This document shows, one piece after another, positions 23,900-37,019 of a stretch of 64,000 nucleotides of DNA. Numbering within the stretch: position 1 is the first letter of the stretch; every line of letters starts with the position of its first letter. A program made the translations under genes and the position numbers. The stretch is from Lepas anatifera (Eukaryota; Arthropoda; Thecostraca; Lepadidae): NCBI GenBank assembly GCA_034440635.1, contig JAOTON010000772.1:1666501-1730500 (forward strand), in the 5' to 3' direction. The notes below the pieces were generated by a model that made no database searches, was not told where the DNA came from, and was given only the letters and a program-made list of their open reading frames with translations.

Positions 23900-24085
23900 A
23901 GGTGTTATGGGCCAGACAGGGATACGGTCGGAAGGTGTATCAAAACAAATACGGACATAAACCTGATGGTCCATGCATAATGCAAAATGTGTTTTGAAGT
24001 CATCGAATTCTAAAACACGCTCCCGTCGCTTGCTGAACTATACACGACCGCGTGAATATTGCACCTAATTAGGGTTACATACAAT
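23900..24085. repeat. Dispersed repeat, partner of 27550-27750
   Basis: Shared strings include gtatcaaaacaaatacg and taaaacacgctcc in the same order. Otherwise diverged. Confidence 0.55.
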
Positions 24086-24470
24086 TCATCACCGCAAAAG
24101 CAGACAATGGCTGAATTTCAGTGAACGAGAGGGAGCGGCGACGGACATAGACATGTCCACAGAATTAATAATATTCAATATTTGCATGATTTCTTTCACG
24201 ACAAACGTCTTTTGATGTTTGTCCTCATTCTGTGCTGGAATTCCTCCTCAACATTCACGAGTGCACTGCTGAGTTTCAGAGAGTGCTCACACATACCCAT
24301 AAATATACAGCTACACACTCCTGGCCAGGTCTTGCAGACAACGCACCATGCAGATAATTCTCCGAAAATGGATTCGCTGTATATTGTGACTTAGGACACA
24401 GTATATTGTGGACGCTGTATATTGTGACAAGATACAAAACATCACGTATAGCCTCCGCAGCTGCAGTGCC

Positions 24471-25256
24471 TTAAAGGGAGATAAGCGAAAAATTACTATT
24501 GTGGTTTCTTGCTATTTGAAAAATCCTGATTAGGAAACTATCCATTATTTTTGTATCTTCGGCAAAATTTTGGGAGGCCACTTGCTTTTTATCGAAATAG
24601 GTTAACAGTTCCGATAAAATGCTGAAACCTTCGCCCATCACTTAATTTTCGAAAACTATTTAAAGTTGAAAAACAATGTTTTTTTGTAATACAAATGTCT
24701 GTTCTCCTGTATTTGTATTTGAATTAATTTTAATAAGCTTTTAATAACTACAAAATGAATTAGTTCGCCCAGAAACGGAAAAAACATAATTACTCAAGTC
24801 TTCAGCGATTTCGTATCTCGGGTCTTGAGTCATTTTCTGCTTCAGCCCCAGGATGACAAAACTTTTGCGTCAGATAGGTCACGTGACCCCGGTTTGAGAA
24901 TTCCTAGGCTTCTGATTGGTTAATTGTGATTTTTGTAAGCCCTATATTTCTGTTTCAAAAGAGTGAATGTTATTTTTCTAAAGTAATTTTTTTCTTTAGT
25001 GGTCCAAAGTTCTACATCACTGTTTAGGATAGATATGACCTAATTCTTAGAGAAATTGATAGCCTTAGCCGTGTGTACGTCATATACACCGATATGAGGT
25101 GTACCGGTAAAGTCCTCAAGAAATGTTGACTTTGAGAGCAATTTTAAGGCATTTGCAGGCCGAAATCGCAAAAATGAGAATAGGACTTCTGAAAAAAACT
25201 CTTTGTGACCTTTTGATCTAGCCAATAACAATTTTTTTCGCGTGTCTCCCCTTTAA
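24471..25256. mobile_element. TTAA-flanked AT-rich element
   Basis: The left end TTAAAGGGAGATAAGCGAAA and the reverse complement of the right end (TTTAAAGGGGAGACACGCG) form an imperfect inverted repeat of about 24 bp bounded by TTAA. No coding capacity. Probably a decayed piggyBac-type MITE. Confidence 0.55.
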
Positions 25257-27549
25257 AACTCCAAAAGCTACAAAAATTTGAAAACAATGTACATACTTGT
25301 CTGTCCCCTGTCTAGAGCTCGGAAAAATTTCATTTCGTTTTGATCCTTAGTCTTTCTCGGAAGTTTTTACTGTTGCAACGCATTAAGCCACGATCATAAA
25401 CCATGATTCATCACGACGAAGCAACCACATTCTTTAATAGAGATGATAAAATAATCCCTCTGATGGGTGCGCGATGCCCCACTGTGAGCTCAGAGCACAC
25501 ATCCGGTAGGACGTGCCCTCTAAGACAAAAAGTGCGAGATCGCACCCCACGGTATGACGCGCCAATAACATTTTCACAATGCTCAAAGGCGCCCCTTCCG
25601 AGGAAGATTGCAGAATGTCGAATTAGTTTGCAGTTTAAACGCGTTCACCCAGACCACTATGTGGAACCCGCTCACTGTCATTAAAGCGGAGAGGTGAAAG
25701 TGTGAGAAAATACCCCGACACGAATCCTGCGTCCGCGCCTCATTGGTGGAAGTGAGTTGTGCAGATGAAGTGGGCTCAGCGTATGCTCTCAGTGTGGGTG
25801 CAGATCTTTGAAGGCCGAAGACACATTCATCATGATCGTGGACGTAACCACTGAATCAAACGATTGTCACATGTACACATTTATTGACGGTCACATACAC
25901 AGAGGCTGTCTTCTGCGGCGGTGGGAGGCATTCCGAGTATGCGCTGGCGCCAGGGGCCGAGTTTGCCATAGCGATAACGTTATCTGTACGCTCTTAGTCA
26001 ACCAAACTTCTCTCACAGGCCCGACGTGTTAACATAACAGTCGACACTATCGAGGTCAATACTATTGAAATCGACATTCCGAGAGGAGCCGAACCTTCTT
26101 TTCTACATACTTTATTATGATTATACATACAATTGAGTGAATTCTAGCTTCCTTAAAGTTCCAGACAATACATCACGAAGGGAAATGTTTAACTGCACGG
26201 ATCTTTGACAGTCGTAAGACCGTGCAACGCAGAGGGACAGAGAGTGCGGCGCACAGAAACACCAGTTTTGTTCGAGTCCATGTTTTGCTTATGGCACTGA
26301 CATTTAGTACATTACATCTTCCTCTAAAGGATTTTTGGGTTTTCCAGAGAAAGGGTCACACCTAAATCAGGATTCCACTTTCCTTTGGAAACATTGCGAT
26401 CAAACTCATGCCACAGCTTTACCAAGGGCTGGTTTTGTGTCTATCGCCCGGTTAAAAAGGCTTCCCATTCCCACGCACACACCTATTTTTCCAGTTATCC
26501 ATTTATATTTTAATGCTTCAAGTTCTAATTATATCCCCTGTTGTTGTATCTTGAATTCCACTCCTTACATCAATTAATCATCAGCACGTAAGCCCATGAC
26601 AGGAGTCCTCCCCGACGTTCTGGCCCCGGCTTCGACACCGGGTGTTTTAGAGTGCTACAGGTCAATGCTCCCACATATACGTGCAACAACGCCATACGCG
26701 TAATGATACGATAAACAATTCTTTCTCTAAACCAAAACAAAACGTGGTGGCAATTGTTTTCGAAACACCCGGTGTATTCATAGGGCCATGGATCCTGTGG
26801 TCTTTCGGGACAAGCCTCAGCGTCAGTATACGATGCGGTGGTGGACAGAGTACAAAACACGTGCAAGCTGTAGACAAGGCGGCACACCAGGCACAACCGC
26901 GCACTGTGACAGAGCTCTGCTCAAGCGAATACTGATATAACAAGCACATCACATCTATTGACGGATACATATCTTAGCTATATTCAGGTTAGTGTGACTG
27001 TTAGACACCATGTCTTTTCTACTCGAGATAAATATTGGCATAATAAATATGCATCACGCCCTCGGCGATTGCGTAGATCACTGATATGCCACCACCTGCA
27101 GCCCAGCAGCAGTATCACACAGGGAAGGCCAAGCACACGAGGACTACCACTGACTAGCACTAACTTCACCGGAGTAACTTTGTAACACCAATAATGGTCG
27201 CCAAGACCAGCGCATGATATAGAAGTCCTGGCACCGATCCTTGAATGATGTTTCATGAATTAAGGTCGACAATAAATTCCCCCATGATATTTCCCGCGGG
27301 CCGCGTTTACTTCACTGCCATATAACATATAAGGGGCATAGACAAAACTAGACAGCTGAATATACGCCTAAACACGCGACAGTGGACTACTTTAGACACG
27401 GAAGCACTGAAAGCATTCATCTGGTGGCCTCTGGAGAAACCGCCTCCGTCTGAGAACGCGCCACCGGAGAATCAATGCAGGCACAGGGAGGAGGTTTACA
27501 AACTCGCTTTGACGGAAGGAAGCACTCACAGCAAGCCAGCAGGTGATAT

Positions 27550-27750
27550 GGGTCACACAGGGATATGGTCGGTGGATGTATCAAAACAAATACGAAAATA
27601 CAACTGGGGGCCTATGCACTACACAGTTTGTTGGTCTCTGAGGTCATAGAAAACTAAAACACGCTCCAGTACATGTGAAGTGCAGTCCAAACACTCTGTC
27701 ACTAAATACGACCACGCCAACACTGTGACATACACCTAAAGGGGATCTCA
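27550..27750. repeat. Dispersed repeat, partner of 23900-24085
   Basis: See partner entry; same orientation, about 3.6 kb apart. Confidence 0.55.
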
Positions 27751-28083
27751 TGGAATTTGGCATACTTACAGCGGGTCTAGAATAACATGAGCCATGCAAT
27801 TAAGTATCTGGTGGTTTCCATTAATTTTCAGCTTGGGGGAAATAAGAAAAAAATTGGAGAACTTTTACACTCTGATGGCATTTACGTTGGTAAAACATTG
27901 GCAGAAGATCGGCCTGTTACATTTTTATCCATGGAAGTTCTTCGGAAATGTGACCATCCGACGTCAGGATAACCGAATAAATAAAAACCAGACAGACCCA
28001 TTTGAAATCTGAGACCAGCCTCGCTGCCCAAATAAGCAGCGTCAGTCTCTAACGGTTCTCAGCACGGTCCCATGTTAGACGAC

Positions 28084-28470
28084 TATAAATACTGCTTACA
28101 ACCAGGGAGACGGGAGAGATCACATTTAGACTGAAAGCTCTCTTTGTTAATGGACAAGGAGGTCGCAACACTCAACACAGAGCGGCGGGCCACGGACTTT
28201 GCTCTGGCGCCAGTGCAGAGCTGCTGACGTGGCCGCCACAGCGCGGCGCCGCAGTGACACCTCCGGCGCTGACACGCGCATATCCGACACCAAAGCAGAT
28301 GGCACGGCTACGGTACACAGCGGCCTCCGGCGCCGCACCGGCGGATCGAGTCTGGGCCACACGTGCCGCCCGGCGCCGCCCGGCACAATACTCCACCGAT
28401 AGCAGAAGCCGGGCGCTTTTAGATCGCATTGCCAGACAGGACTGCACGACGTTTGGCCAGGTGGTGCAGA
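28084..28470 (+). promoter_or_regulatory. TATA box before a GC-rich, CpG-dense segment
   Basis: gactataaatactgc at 28082-28096 is followed after about 60 bp by a segment of high GC and many CpGs (28160-28400), standing out from AT-rich flanks. The plus-strand frame from ATG 28150 is only 25 codons. It may be a promoter of an unrecognised gene or part of a retroelement. Confidence 0.25.
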
Positions 28471-29662
28471 TCATAATTATACAATTTTGAGGTTACAGGC
28501 GCATTAACGGCCGACGCCATCTGGCACCCATATTTTCAGAAAATAAGTATGATTCAAGCAGATAAAATTCATTAACTATAAACGGTTTCCAAATATTTTG
28601 ATGCGTAATTTTGAACAGAAGTAAGATATTTTCTAGTCTCAGGACTAAATAAGCGTTTTTGAAGAAGTTACACAGGGAAATGAAATCATAAGGTAAACAT
28701 GATGTAAGCGGCTTGAGACTAGACATCCGATCAAAGGAGTCGAAAGGAACAAAAACACATGGAAGTCAGTAAGACGACAGAAAAAACATCCACACAGGCA
28801 GCATGCCAGGATAACTTAAGTCGAGGGAGCAAATCCAGGAACGAAACATAGACAGGTCCAAGCCAACGCAGGGATTCTAATTTTGGCTCTGGGGTCACAA
28901 GAAAAAACGAGACCCATGACTAGCATCATTTTTTGTGCTTGAAATAAAAATTTCAACTCAGAATAATACATTGTCACAATAAAAGTAAGAGCATAAGTAC
29001 CTGTTGCTTTTGATTACGTGGTGCCAGCCAGCGTTTTACCTAGTACTAGCACTAAATAAAAATACGCATAGGTTTGGAATCTATAGTTTCAAAAGATATT
29101 TAGATTTATGTTTCACCCAACAACACGCACCTTCCTTTTTACTTCGAAATTCACGTAGATCGAGAATCGTTACCTAATCGGGATTTTCGTGATTTGAAAA
29201 CGAAAATATTTCCAAGGGTGCTAGAAGATTTTTCCTATCCCTAATTCGTGCAAATTCGAGGAAAATACAACTTATCAATGTCTGAAATACCTATAATGCA
29301 GCAAAATCGCCTACCTTGGTCTATGCGGGGCGGTCTGTATCAACCTCTTAAACTTGCAATTTCTAACCGAACCAAATTCGATCAGAGCATACCAGTATAC
29401 ATCAAGCAACGCAGCTGAGAAGAGTGGCACATCACCGGTGTGCGAGGTAAGCATAGCGGTTACATTGACAAACCATGAAAACAAACGCTACATGGGTGAG
29501 CAGAGAAGTAAAAACAAACACCAGGAAGCAATGCATCACTTGGCCACATCTGCCCAGCCGTTACCGTTGTGACGTGTCCTGAAATTCTCACAACTCCACT
29601 TTGCATTGACTGTAGCTTTCCACTACCGGTGCCGCTTGTCACCATGTAAACGGAGACTGCGG

Positions 29663-31801
29663 CTATTTCTCCAGCAGTTGCCGAATGAGTTCGATACACT
29701 TGCGGCTGCCCTCCTGAGCCTCTGGGCTGAAGCGGGAGAAGCTGAGGAAGCCGTGGCACACGCCGTCGAGCACCGTCAGCCCCACCGGCACTCCCAGCTG
29801 CCTCCAGCGGCGCGCCATCATCACGCAGTCGTCCAGACACGGGTCCAGGTGGCACGTGAGGATGTGCGTCGGAGGGCACTTCTCCATCACCTCGTCCTGC
29901 TCGAAGAACGGGCTGAGACGCGGGTCAGGGTCCACCTCGAAGTAGCGAAACTCGTCGGTGAGCGAGTTGGCCACCAGCGTGTCCAAGTCGTGACTCGCCA
30001 GAGTGTGGCCCAGCTTGCGCCGCTTCGGGTTGAGCGTGTAGTTGACAGCCGTTCCGTTGGCTGTCTCTCCCTCCTCGGGGGATGAGGCCTCGCCTTTTCC
30101 ATGGCCCGAGTCTGGAGTGGAGTCCTCTGTCGACCCGCCGGCGGGATCGGTACCGACGCGGGCGTGCCCCGCGTACGCGTGCAGGCACCGCATGAGGAAT
30201 CCCAGCGGCAGGACCGGGTCCATCACGCAGAGCAACCGTGCCGCCGACGGCGTGAACGACGTGTTGAAGGGTGTGTACACCAGAAACTGGCAGTCCGGCA
30301 CCCGGACGCCCTGTTTGATCGCCTGGTGAGTCACGGTAGTGACCAGATTTCCACCAGCCGAGTCTCCCACCACGATGATCCTCTCACCGGTACTACCCAG
30401 GAGGTGGCAGTTCTTCACCGCCCAGCAGTAGGCGTAGAACGCCTCGTCCGCGGCGCGCGGGAAGGGCGCGTCCGGCGCCAGTGAGTAGTCGATGGAGAAG
30501 ATGGGCACGTCCAGGTCGCGCGCCCACTCGCGCAGGTACACCTCGTGCGACTTGGAGCTCTGCGCCACGAACCCTCCTCCGTGACAGTGCAGCACGAGGC
30601 AGGGGCTGGGGGCAAGCTTGGTCGGCTTTCCGGCGCGGCCGCCCATCATGCCGTCCCTGCGCCGGGTGGATATCAGGCGGCAGTGGATGGAGTCGGGACC
30701 GATGTGGACGGTGGGCGGCGGTACCTCGATGCTGCCGCTTCCGTCCGCGAGGGCCATGGTCAGCGGCTCGGGCGGCAGGCCGACCGTGATGTTGACCGCG
30801 GCCGCCGGGCACGCCACCTCCGGGTACATCTGCAGAAACTCGCTCTCCTGCTGCGACCAGAAGCCCTTGCAGAAGTCGATGTCGGCGTAGCGCGAGATGT
30901 TGACGATGCGCTTGGCGCGGTACTCGGGGTCGGTGAGGATGCGGCGGAAAAACACGGACGCGGTCGCCCAGCGCCGGAACGTGCTGCCCGTGTTGTAGAA
31001 GTAGTGGCTGTACATGCACATGAAGCAGGCGATCCGCAGCAGCACTGCCTGCATGGACGGGCAGTACTGCGAGCCCATCATCCTGCCGTAGAAGCAGTAC
31101 TGGTTGATCTCCTCCGCCTTCTTCAGCAGCTCGATCGGCGAGTGGCGCGCATCGGGGAACAGCGAGCCGGGCTCACTCCAGCCGATCAGCGTGTTCAGGT
31201 GCTCCATCAACGTCCCGATCGACACCATCCACTGGCACCACGCCTCCACGTCCTTGGCGCACTCCTTGCGGCTAATCTGTGGCCTCCGTCCCGAAGCGGC
31301 ACATCCGTTGCGAATCTTCAAACACGTCTCATGACTGGCGTTCACCATCTTGTCGAACATGTCGACGAACGACCGGTAGCCGTTGCCGGGCACCGCCTCG
31401 GAGAAGTCGTATTCGCGACACACGCGGCGCACGCGGTCCGCCTTCGCCGCCGTCGCCTCGTAGTGGTCGGCGAGCGAGGTGAGGCCGACGGCCAGTCTCT
31501 GGCCCTGCTCGCTGACATCGTCCTGGAAAAGCGCGGCGCACGCGCGCGCCAGCTCTGACAGCGACTGCTGGCGGTTCTCCGGCGACGGCGGCAGGCCGTT
31601 CTCTGTCTTTAGCGAGCCCGGCACACGGTCCTCACCTGAAGAAGCTGAGGAGGGCGACCCTCCCACCGGTGATTCCGGGCTGATGTTGGTGGCCATTCTA
31701 GCAGTCTGAGGGCGTTGACGACCCACTGACCGAAGAAAGACAGCAGCAGGAGCACTTGGTGCTCGTTTCAAAAGCAGATTGACCAGTAAACCAAAAGCCA
31801 T
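29663..31801 (-). CDS. LIPE: Hormone-sensitive lipase, single-exon coding region
   Basis: The 712-aa frame has an in-frame TGA two codons before the first ATG (31799-31801). Hormone-sensitive lipase is a cytosolic and lipid-droplet enzyme that hydrolyses diacylglycerol, cholesteryl and retinyl esters. Residues about 80-340 form the HSL-type N-terminal domain; about 400-545 and 610-710 form the alpha/beta hydrolase. Visible active-site motifs are the oxyanion-hole HGGG (407-410), the GDSAGG nucleophile elbow (Ser481), DPCLDD (probable acid Asp653) and CHGFL (His683). A low-complexity Ser/Glu/Gly-rich insert at about 548-600 sits where the mammalian regulatory loop lies, but no clear RRxS kinase site is seen there. 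The length is close to the roughly 775-aa mammalian somatic form. A second Met (residue 36, MATNISPESP) could be the true start, since residues 1-35 are unlike the family. The coding region contains no intron, unlike its two neighbours. Confidence 0.96.
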   Translation of the reverse strand: MAFGLLVNLLLKRAPSAPAAVFLRSVGRQRPQTARMATNISPESPVGGSPSSASSGEDRVPGSLKTENGLPPSPENRQQSLSELARACAALFQDDVSEQGQRLAVGLTSLADHYEATAAKADRVRRVCREYDFSEAVPGNGYRSFVDMFDKMVNASHETCLKIRNGCAASGRRPQISRKECAKDVEAWCQWMVSIGTLMEHLNTLIGWSEPGSLFPDARHSPIELLKKAEEINQYCFYGRMMGSQYCPSMQAVLLRIACFMCMYSHYFYNTGSTFRRWATASVFFRRILTDPEYRAKRIVNISRYADIDFCKGFWSQQESEFLQMYPEVACPAAAVNITVGLPPEPLTMALADGSGSIEVPPPTVHIGPDSIHCRLISTRRRDGMMGGRAGKPTKLAPSPCLVLHCHGGGFVAQSSKSHEVYLREWARDLDVPIFSIDYSLAPDAPFPRAADEAFYAYCWAVKNCHLLGSTGERIIVVGDSAGGNLVTTVTHQAIKQGVRVPDCQFLVYTPFNTSFTPSAARLLCVMDPVLPLGFLMRCLHAYAGHARVGTDPAGGSTEDSTPDSGHGKGEASSPEEGETANGTAVNYTLNPKRRKLGHTLASHDLDTLVANSLTDEFRYFEVDPDPRLSPFFEQDEVMEKCPPTHILTCHLDPCLDDCVMMARRWRQLGVPVGLTVLDGVCHGFLSFSRFSPEAQEGSRKCIELIRQLLEK

Positions 31802-34779
31802 AAACCATCAGTTCACAGTGGTAAATGCCTTCACGTATCTGAAAGAGGAGGAATTCAGTTAAAAGTGCAAGAAAAAACGGCAGGACAGCAGTGCTTCCTC
31901 AAGTATATTAAACATTTACACAAACTTACGTCCATTGGCACAATTCATTTGCATACACATGCGAATTGCAAATCCAATCAATATGTCGACTACCTATCTC
32001 AAATCGCATGGAAACTTCCTCATGATCCACTGCTGGCAAAACATATTCTCTCAAGGGCAGATGGAAGCCACCAGCCATGTTTGGCTTATTTCAATCAAAC
32101 TTCTTCAGCTTCAGCTGAAGCTAGGAAGCATATAGTGCAGCATGTACGAACAGTACAGGGGTGTGACGGTGACCATTGCACCACCAGTCATCGGCTCCTT
32201 CAGCACCGACATCAGCGACCAGTACGGCAGTGTCCTAAATTCCAGGGTGACGGGTGGAAAGTGACACCCAGGCAAGCTGAATTATCTATCGACTCATTTC
32301 AGTGTTGTTTCTGACTCAATTTTCCACTCACTCTTTCACGTAAACCCTTCTAAGCGCAGTTCAATAATCCTGGTGCGTAAAGGCATGGTAGTAGAGGAAT
32401 TCGGATGACAAAGTCTTCCTAAAGATTAAAGAAAGGTTAGGGTTTGAATTATAAGGGCTTGAATTAACTTCCAAAATATTGCTTCTTTTGCATTTTCCAC
32501 TTACAGACTATATTTTCCGATATGAATTTCACATTCAGCACCCTGACGCAATACAGTTTTTGGTAACTACGGTGAGGTCACCAAATGCCACGGTCCTGAG
32601 CCGGTGCCACCACTATGCCACCGCGGAAAGGCCAGAACTCTGCACTTTGAGCCGCACCAGGCGCTTGGAGTAGTACACAACAAAACGCGGACATGGGAGA
32701 AAGAATACGGAAAGAATTGAATCTGAGAAATACGGAGGACATCTCACAAGGAGTAACTGCAAAGTAGCAGGTCTCCATTCACCTGCACAGCCACGCCAAG
32801 ACACCACAGCGGACCACCAGAGGCGCCCGCGACTCCCACCACCGGCGAACTACCACGCGTTTGATAACGTTAAAGGGAATGACTGTGGAGTTGTTCCCCG
32901 GTCACGTGACGCGCCGTCATCTCGCAAGCCGACTTGCCTGGAGTTTTTACACACTGGTTTTATCCATTTTTTAGCTTTCGCCTATTTTTAATCTACACCT
33001 TTGTATGTGTGTATCATTAATTTATTTGTGTCTGTAATATTAGCGCAACAGGACAGCAGTGACACCAACATCACTCAACAAAATAGGCGGACACTTTAGC
33101 ACACGCACGCAGAACACCAAAATATCGCCATCACAGACCCAACTACACACAGAATTATGCAGCCGCCCATGCCTAGTACGAATGCAACCGCCACTCACGG
33201 CCGGATGACACAAGGACCTTTCCCATCTTCGCAGATCATTGCAGCCTCGGGTGGGATCAGGAAACATGTAAAGTGTGCTGTTGACCTTTCCAGGCCCTCC
33301 CCTGCTTCCTGATGGTCATGCAGGTACCTTGGGAGTTCAGAGGGTGCTAAGCGCCCAGGATTATGCCAGCGCAATTGGCCAGTACACCAGAGGTCTCACT
33401 GCTCTCCAATCCTGCATACATCACTGCATCCAATCCTGCATACATAAATCCTCCAACCCGCACGAAGCACCTCCAAAAGAGTAGAACACCCTGTTCTACC
33501 CCATAATTTGGCATTAGAGGGCTATTCCCATGGAGTTTGTATACTTTAATGAAATATCTTCAATGGAAACGATATCAGCAAAATTAACCTGATTCACACT
33601 TTCCATTTTCCTATGAATTGAAGGGGAACACTTGCAATACAACACATTTTGAATAACTTAGCTATATTCTTACGACTTTCCACAAAAAGATCATGCTGTG
33701 TCAGAAATGACTCACTTTTGCCGAGAATCTCCATGGGAGATTAAAGCCCACCACTGGTAATGATATTGACAAGTGTTGGAAATTTCACTAGCCTATGAAT
33801 ACTATACTTACATAGTACACTGTAGGATTATGAGTGGAAAGCAGATGTGGGTTTGAGTGTTGGTCGGGTAAGGTTCAGTTACATTCTAGGATTAGGTGTA
33901 GGAAACTACTGGCACAGACCTAGCAACTTAACTTAGAAAGGACATATCACACAACACAAATCCAAATGCAGTCCCAGCTGCAGCCTTGGGGATTGACAAC
34001 ACACTGACTATTGAGGTCATATGGTGTTACAACCATGATCCTGACCTAGGTTGAGGTTCCATGGGCAAAATACAAACTGGATGGGATTGCTGATCAGGAT
34101 AATAATGGAGTCATTGACTCCTTAAAGTGCACTTTAGCACAGCTTGAAATAAGTGATAGGAAACAGCCTTCAATGGAGTGAATTGGCAGTTCAATACTTA
34201 TACCTTATGGTCATCAGTAACTGAGGCCACTTAAGGCCTATGGGGACCAATCATAATGAGCTCTGTTACTGCAAGACAAGCAGTTAGTCAGTATTTGACC
34301 ATGGACAAGCAGTTAGTCAGTACAAGCAGATCACAATTATGCCACAGAGCACAACTCCCTGCTGGAAGGGTGGCTAAAATAAGAGACTATGGGCCTTTGG
34401 GAATGAAGGGTACTTTGGGGATCAAGAAGATTTTATTCAGTGTTACTGCCCAGGATTTCAACCGGGTTCATGGTGAGTAGCATGAAAGCCCTACATGCTA
34501 CCACTGTGACACAACACCTTCCCATGATGGGTGGTCATGGTAGATGCATGACAAGAGGGTAGAGGAGCATACTAATATCATTGGTAAAGGGAGCAATTTT
34601 CAACTCTAGTGTCTACTAACCTGAACCGTGGTCAACCCCCTAGTCTATCAGTAATCACTGGCACCGCAAAGATGATGGAATTGTTCAAGAATCATTCAAC
34701 CCAACTATCTTTTGGGTGGGGCCTTGTATAAAACCAATAAACCTTGACAGACAGTCACCCACAAAAGAGAGACGGCAAC

Positions 34780-35010
34780 TGCAGCCTTTTTGTGTTAGAC
34801 ACAAGATACCTTTACTTTACCCACAGACATCAGTGGAAACTTGCTTAACTCAGCACCACATCTAGAGCATGTTGTTCATCATTTTCAGTATGCATGGTGA
34901 ATGACTGGAATGTGTTTCCTACATCAGTAGGTAGTAGAAGCCACCACGGTCAATGAGTTTAAGAACAAGCTGGATTCTCATTGGTCATACCTGATGGACC
35001 TTGTCCCTGA
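34780..35010 (+). pseudogene. LINE reverse-transcriptase tail, degraded
   Basis: MVNDWNVFPTS in one frame and VVEATTVNEFKNKLDSHW in the next form the usual end of CR1/L2-like LINE ORFs (WN.LP..VV.A..VN.FK..LD..W), with a one-base frameshift between them. Confidence 0.65.
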
Positions 35011-35312
35011 ATGCTCAGAGCAAGGTCCTTAACTTTCTTTTCAACCGCTCTCAATTTCTAATTAACCACTCAGGCATTATGGCCTGAGTAATACTGAGTG
35101 TAGATTCATCAAAACTGAGCTTGTTGGAGACCGGATCCCAGGCCTCCAAAATTACGATAACTATAGGCATAGGTTTTCTATTACCCTGGGTATAGGTACT
35201 TGATACTTGATACTTGGGTGGTCGGCTCCATCCTTTGGATGCAACGTCAACACTTTGACGGCCTTAACCAAACATACACCACAGCATGCCATGCGTCAGG
35301 GGAAGGAAGGTT

Positions 35313-35640
35313 CTAGGAAGGACCGCTTATGACTGGGTTTCCCGCTAATTCCTTCCGCACCCTTGCTGTGTAAATGCAGTGTATCATAAGACTCTCTCCG
35401 TCATTTGCGCTCACGATGAGACTCTCCGCCGTCATACTCCTCCTCAGTGTCACTCCATACCGATATTGCGCCCACCTGCGCTCTTCCGTCAGCTCTTCAC
35501 ATTCGAATAAGAGGTGCTCCATAGTTTCCCAGGCACTCCGACAGAGAGGGCAGATCGGGTCCTGGCCGCTATGCTTCCTGATGTTACTCAGTGCGAGCTA
35601 TGAATGCCCCGTGAGCATAGGTATACATACAGTTTGTGGT
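35313..35640 (-). pseudogene. LINE C-terminal fragment
   Basis: On the minus strand TGHS*LALSNIRKHSG leads into ICPLCRSAWETMEHLLFECE and ELTEERRWAQYRYG. The TGHS.L and C-x2-C...E.MEHLLFEC pattern marks the end of a non-LTR retrotransposon. The frame contains a stop. Confidence 0.75.
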
Positions 35641-36050
35641 GTTGAGCTGGGCACAACACGGTTAGTGGCACAGCGTAGTATCCCGCCTGCCACCCAATAT
35701 ACTTCTTCCTGCATTCCTGCCACCACCTACTGCCTGCGTCGTGCTGCCTGCGTTGACTCAAGGCCGTTGACTAATGAAGAAGAGAAGAAGCAACAATCAA
35801 GCAAATTGTTTTTTTCAACACACTTCCACTTGAAGACGGAAGCCAGTAAATGGCGCGTTTAAGACAAAGACGGATCATAATCACGTGATAAAAAGGTAAA
35901 AAACGTAATTTTTAATCAGACTACCTGACTAAATTCTATCACAGATTCAACGATTACCTTGCAGCTACAAACAAGTGAAAACAAGGGCAATAAACATTTT
36001 TCATCTCTTATAAGCCGCCGGCCGATGTGGTGGTGTGTAAAGAAATGTAT

Positions 36051-36096
36051 TAGGTTAGGTCAGGTCAGGTCAGGTGAGGTCAGGTCAGGTCAGGTG
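36051..36096. repeat. (AGGTC)n pentanucleotide array, telomere-like
   Basis: taggttaggt followed by caggt/caggtg units. It grades from TTAGG to TCAGG, both known arthropod telomere motifs. Confidence 0.75.
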
Positions 36097-37019
36097 TCAT
36101 TCAAATTAGTGAATTTCTTTTTTTAATTTCTTCCCATATTTTCTACACCTAACATCACACAACTTCCTTTTGAATTATTGGTTCAGAGTGTGCGGACATG
36201 TCAATGTGGTAGTTACTGTTTGCATTTTGATTAAGGTTGTGGAAGTGAGTGTTTTACTTTGATTTATGTTTTTTTCTCTCTTACTTTTTCTTTTTCCTTA
36301 TTTCTTAGCTAGAACATGAAGGAAAACTCTACAGTTAAGAATGAAGCACCGTTTTGTGATTTTACGTATTTTTTTGCAGGTGGATGGTTACATGTAGGTG
36401 CTCCGACTTAAGTGAGGCTATAACTCCAAAATCTGAACTTGCTACAGCTTGGATTTTTTTAATTCTTCTTACAGTGCAAAGGTTGTAGGAGAATAAATTA
36501 CTGAGGGTTAAACTTTATTTGCAGATTTGGGTGAAAAGAAAGTGAAAAGAGTGAAGAACAACTTCACAAAACATCCCTGGTGTGCCAGAAATATAGACAA
36601 AATTGAGATTGAAAGCTTTTTGGTCTGTTACAGCTCAATCCTCATCTATGCTCAAGTGTCATGGAAACTGCAGTTGGTATTTCCTAATTCTCAGTCTATT
36701 CTAATTGCCTCACACCCATGGAAACTAAGCCTATGACCTAAGCTCCATGGTGCCAGACTTCTTGAGTCTTTATTTATTTTCAGAGTTGATTCCTCAGTTG
36801 ATTCAATTTTTGTTTGAGTCAGAGTTGAGTTGACTCCATTGTAGATTTGGATTGAGTCATAGTTGACTCAATTGCTGCAACATATGAGTTCAGTCAAAAT
36901 AAAAGTCAGTGTCTTAGCTGTGAGTCAGTTGATTTAGATGGAAACTAAGCCTTTGCAAAAAAATGTATTCTTGATAACAAAAAAAAATTAGTTGACTCCA
37001 CTCTGACTCAAAGCTTAAC

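Larger units (their letters stand above)
25257..29662. other. Intergenic region between hillarin and the lipase
   Basis: Mostly AT-rich without recognisable coding sequence. It holds the repeat at 27550-27750, the TATA/GC-rich patch at 28084-28470, and a 13-bp inverted pair acaccgggtgttt / aaacacccggtgt at 26635 and 26763. Confidence 0.5.

Noticed and set aside
30545..31558. 337-codon plus-strand frame opposite the lipase
   Set aside because: Antisense shadow of GC-rich lipase codons; it has no domain and the lipase on the other strand has an intact active site.
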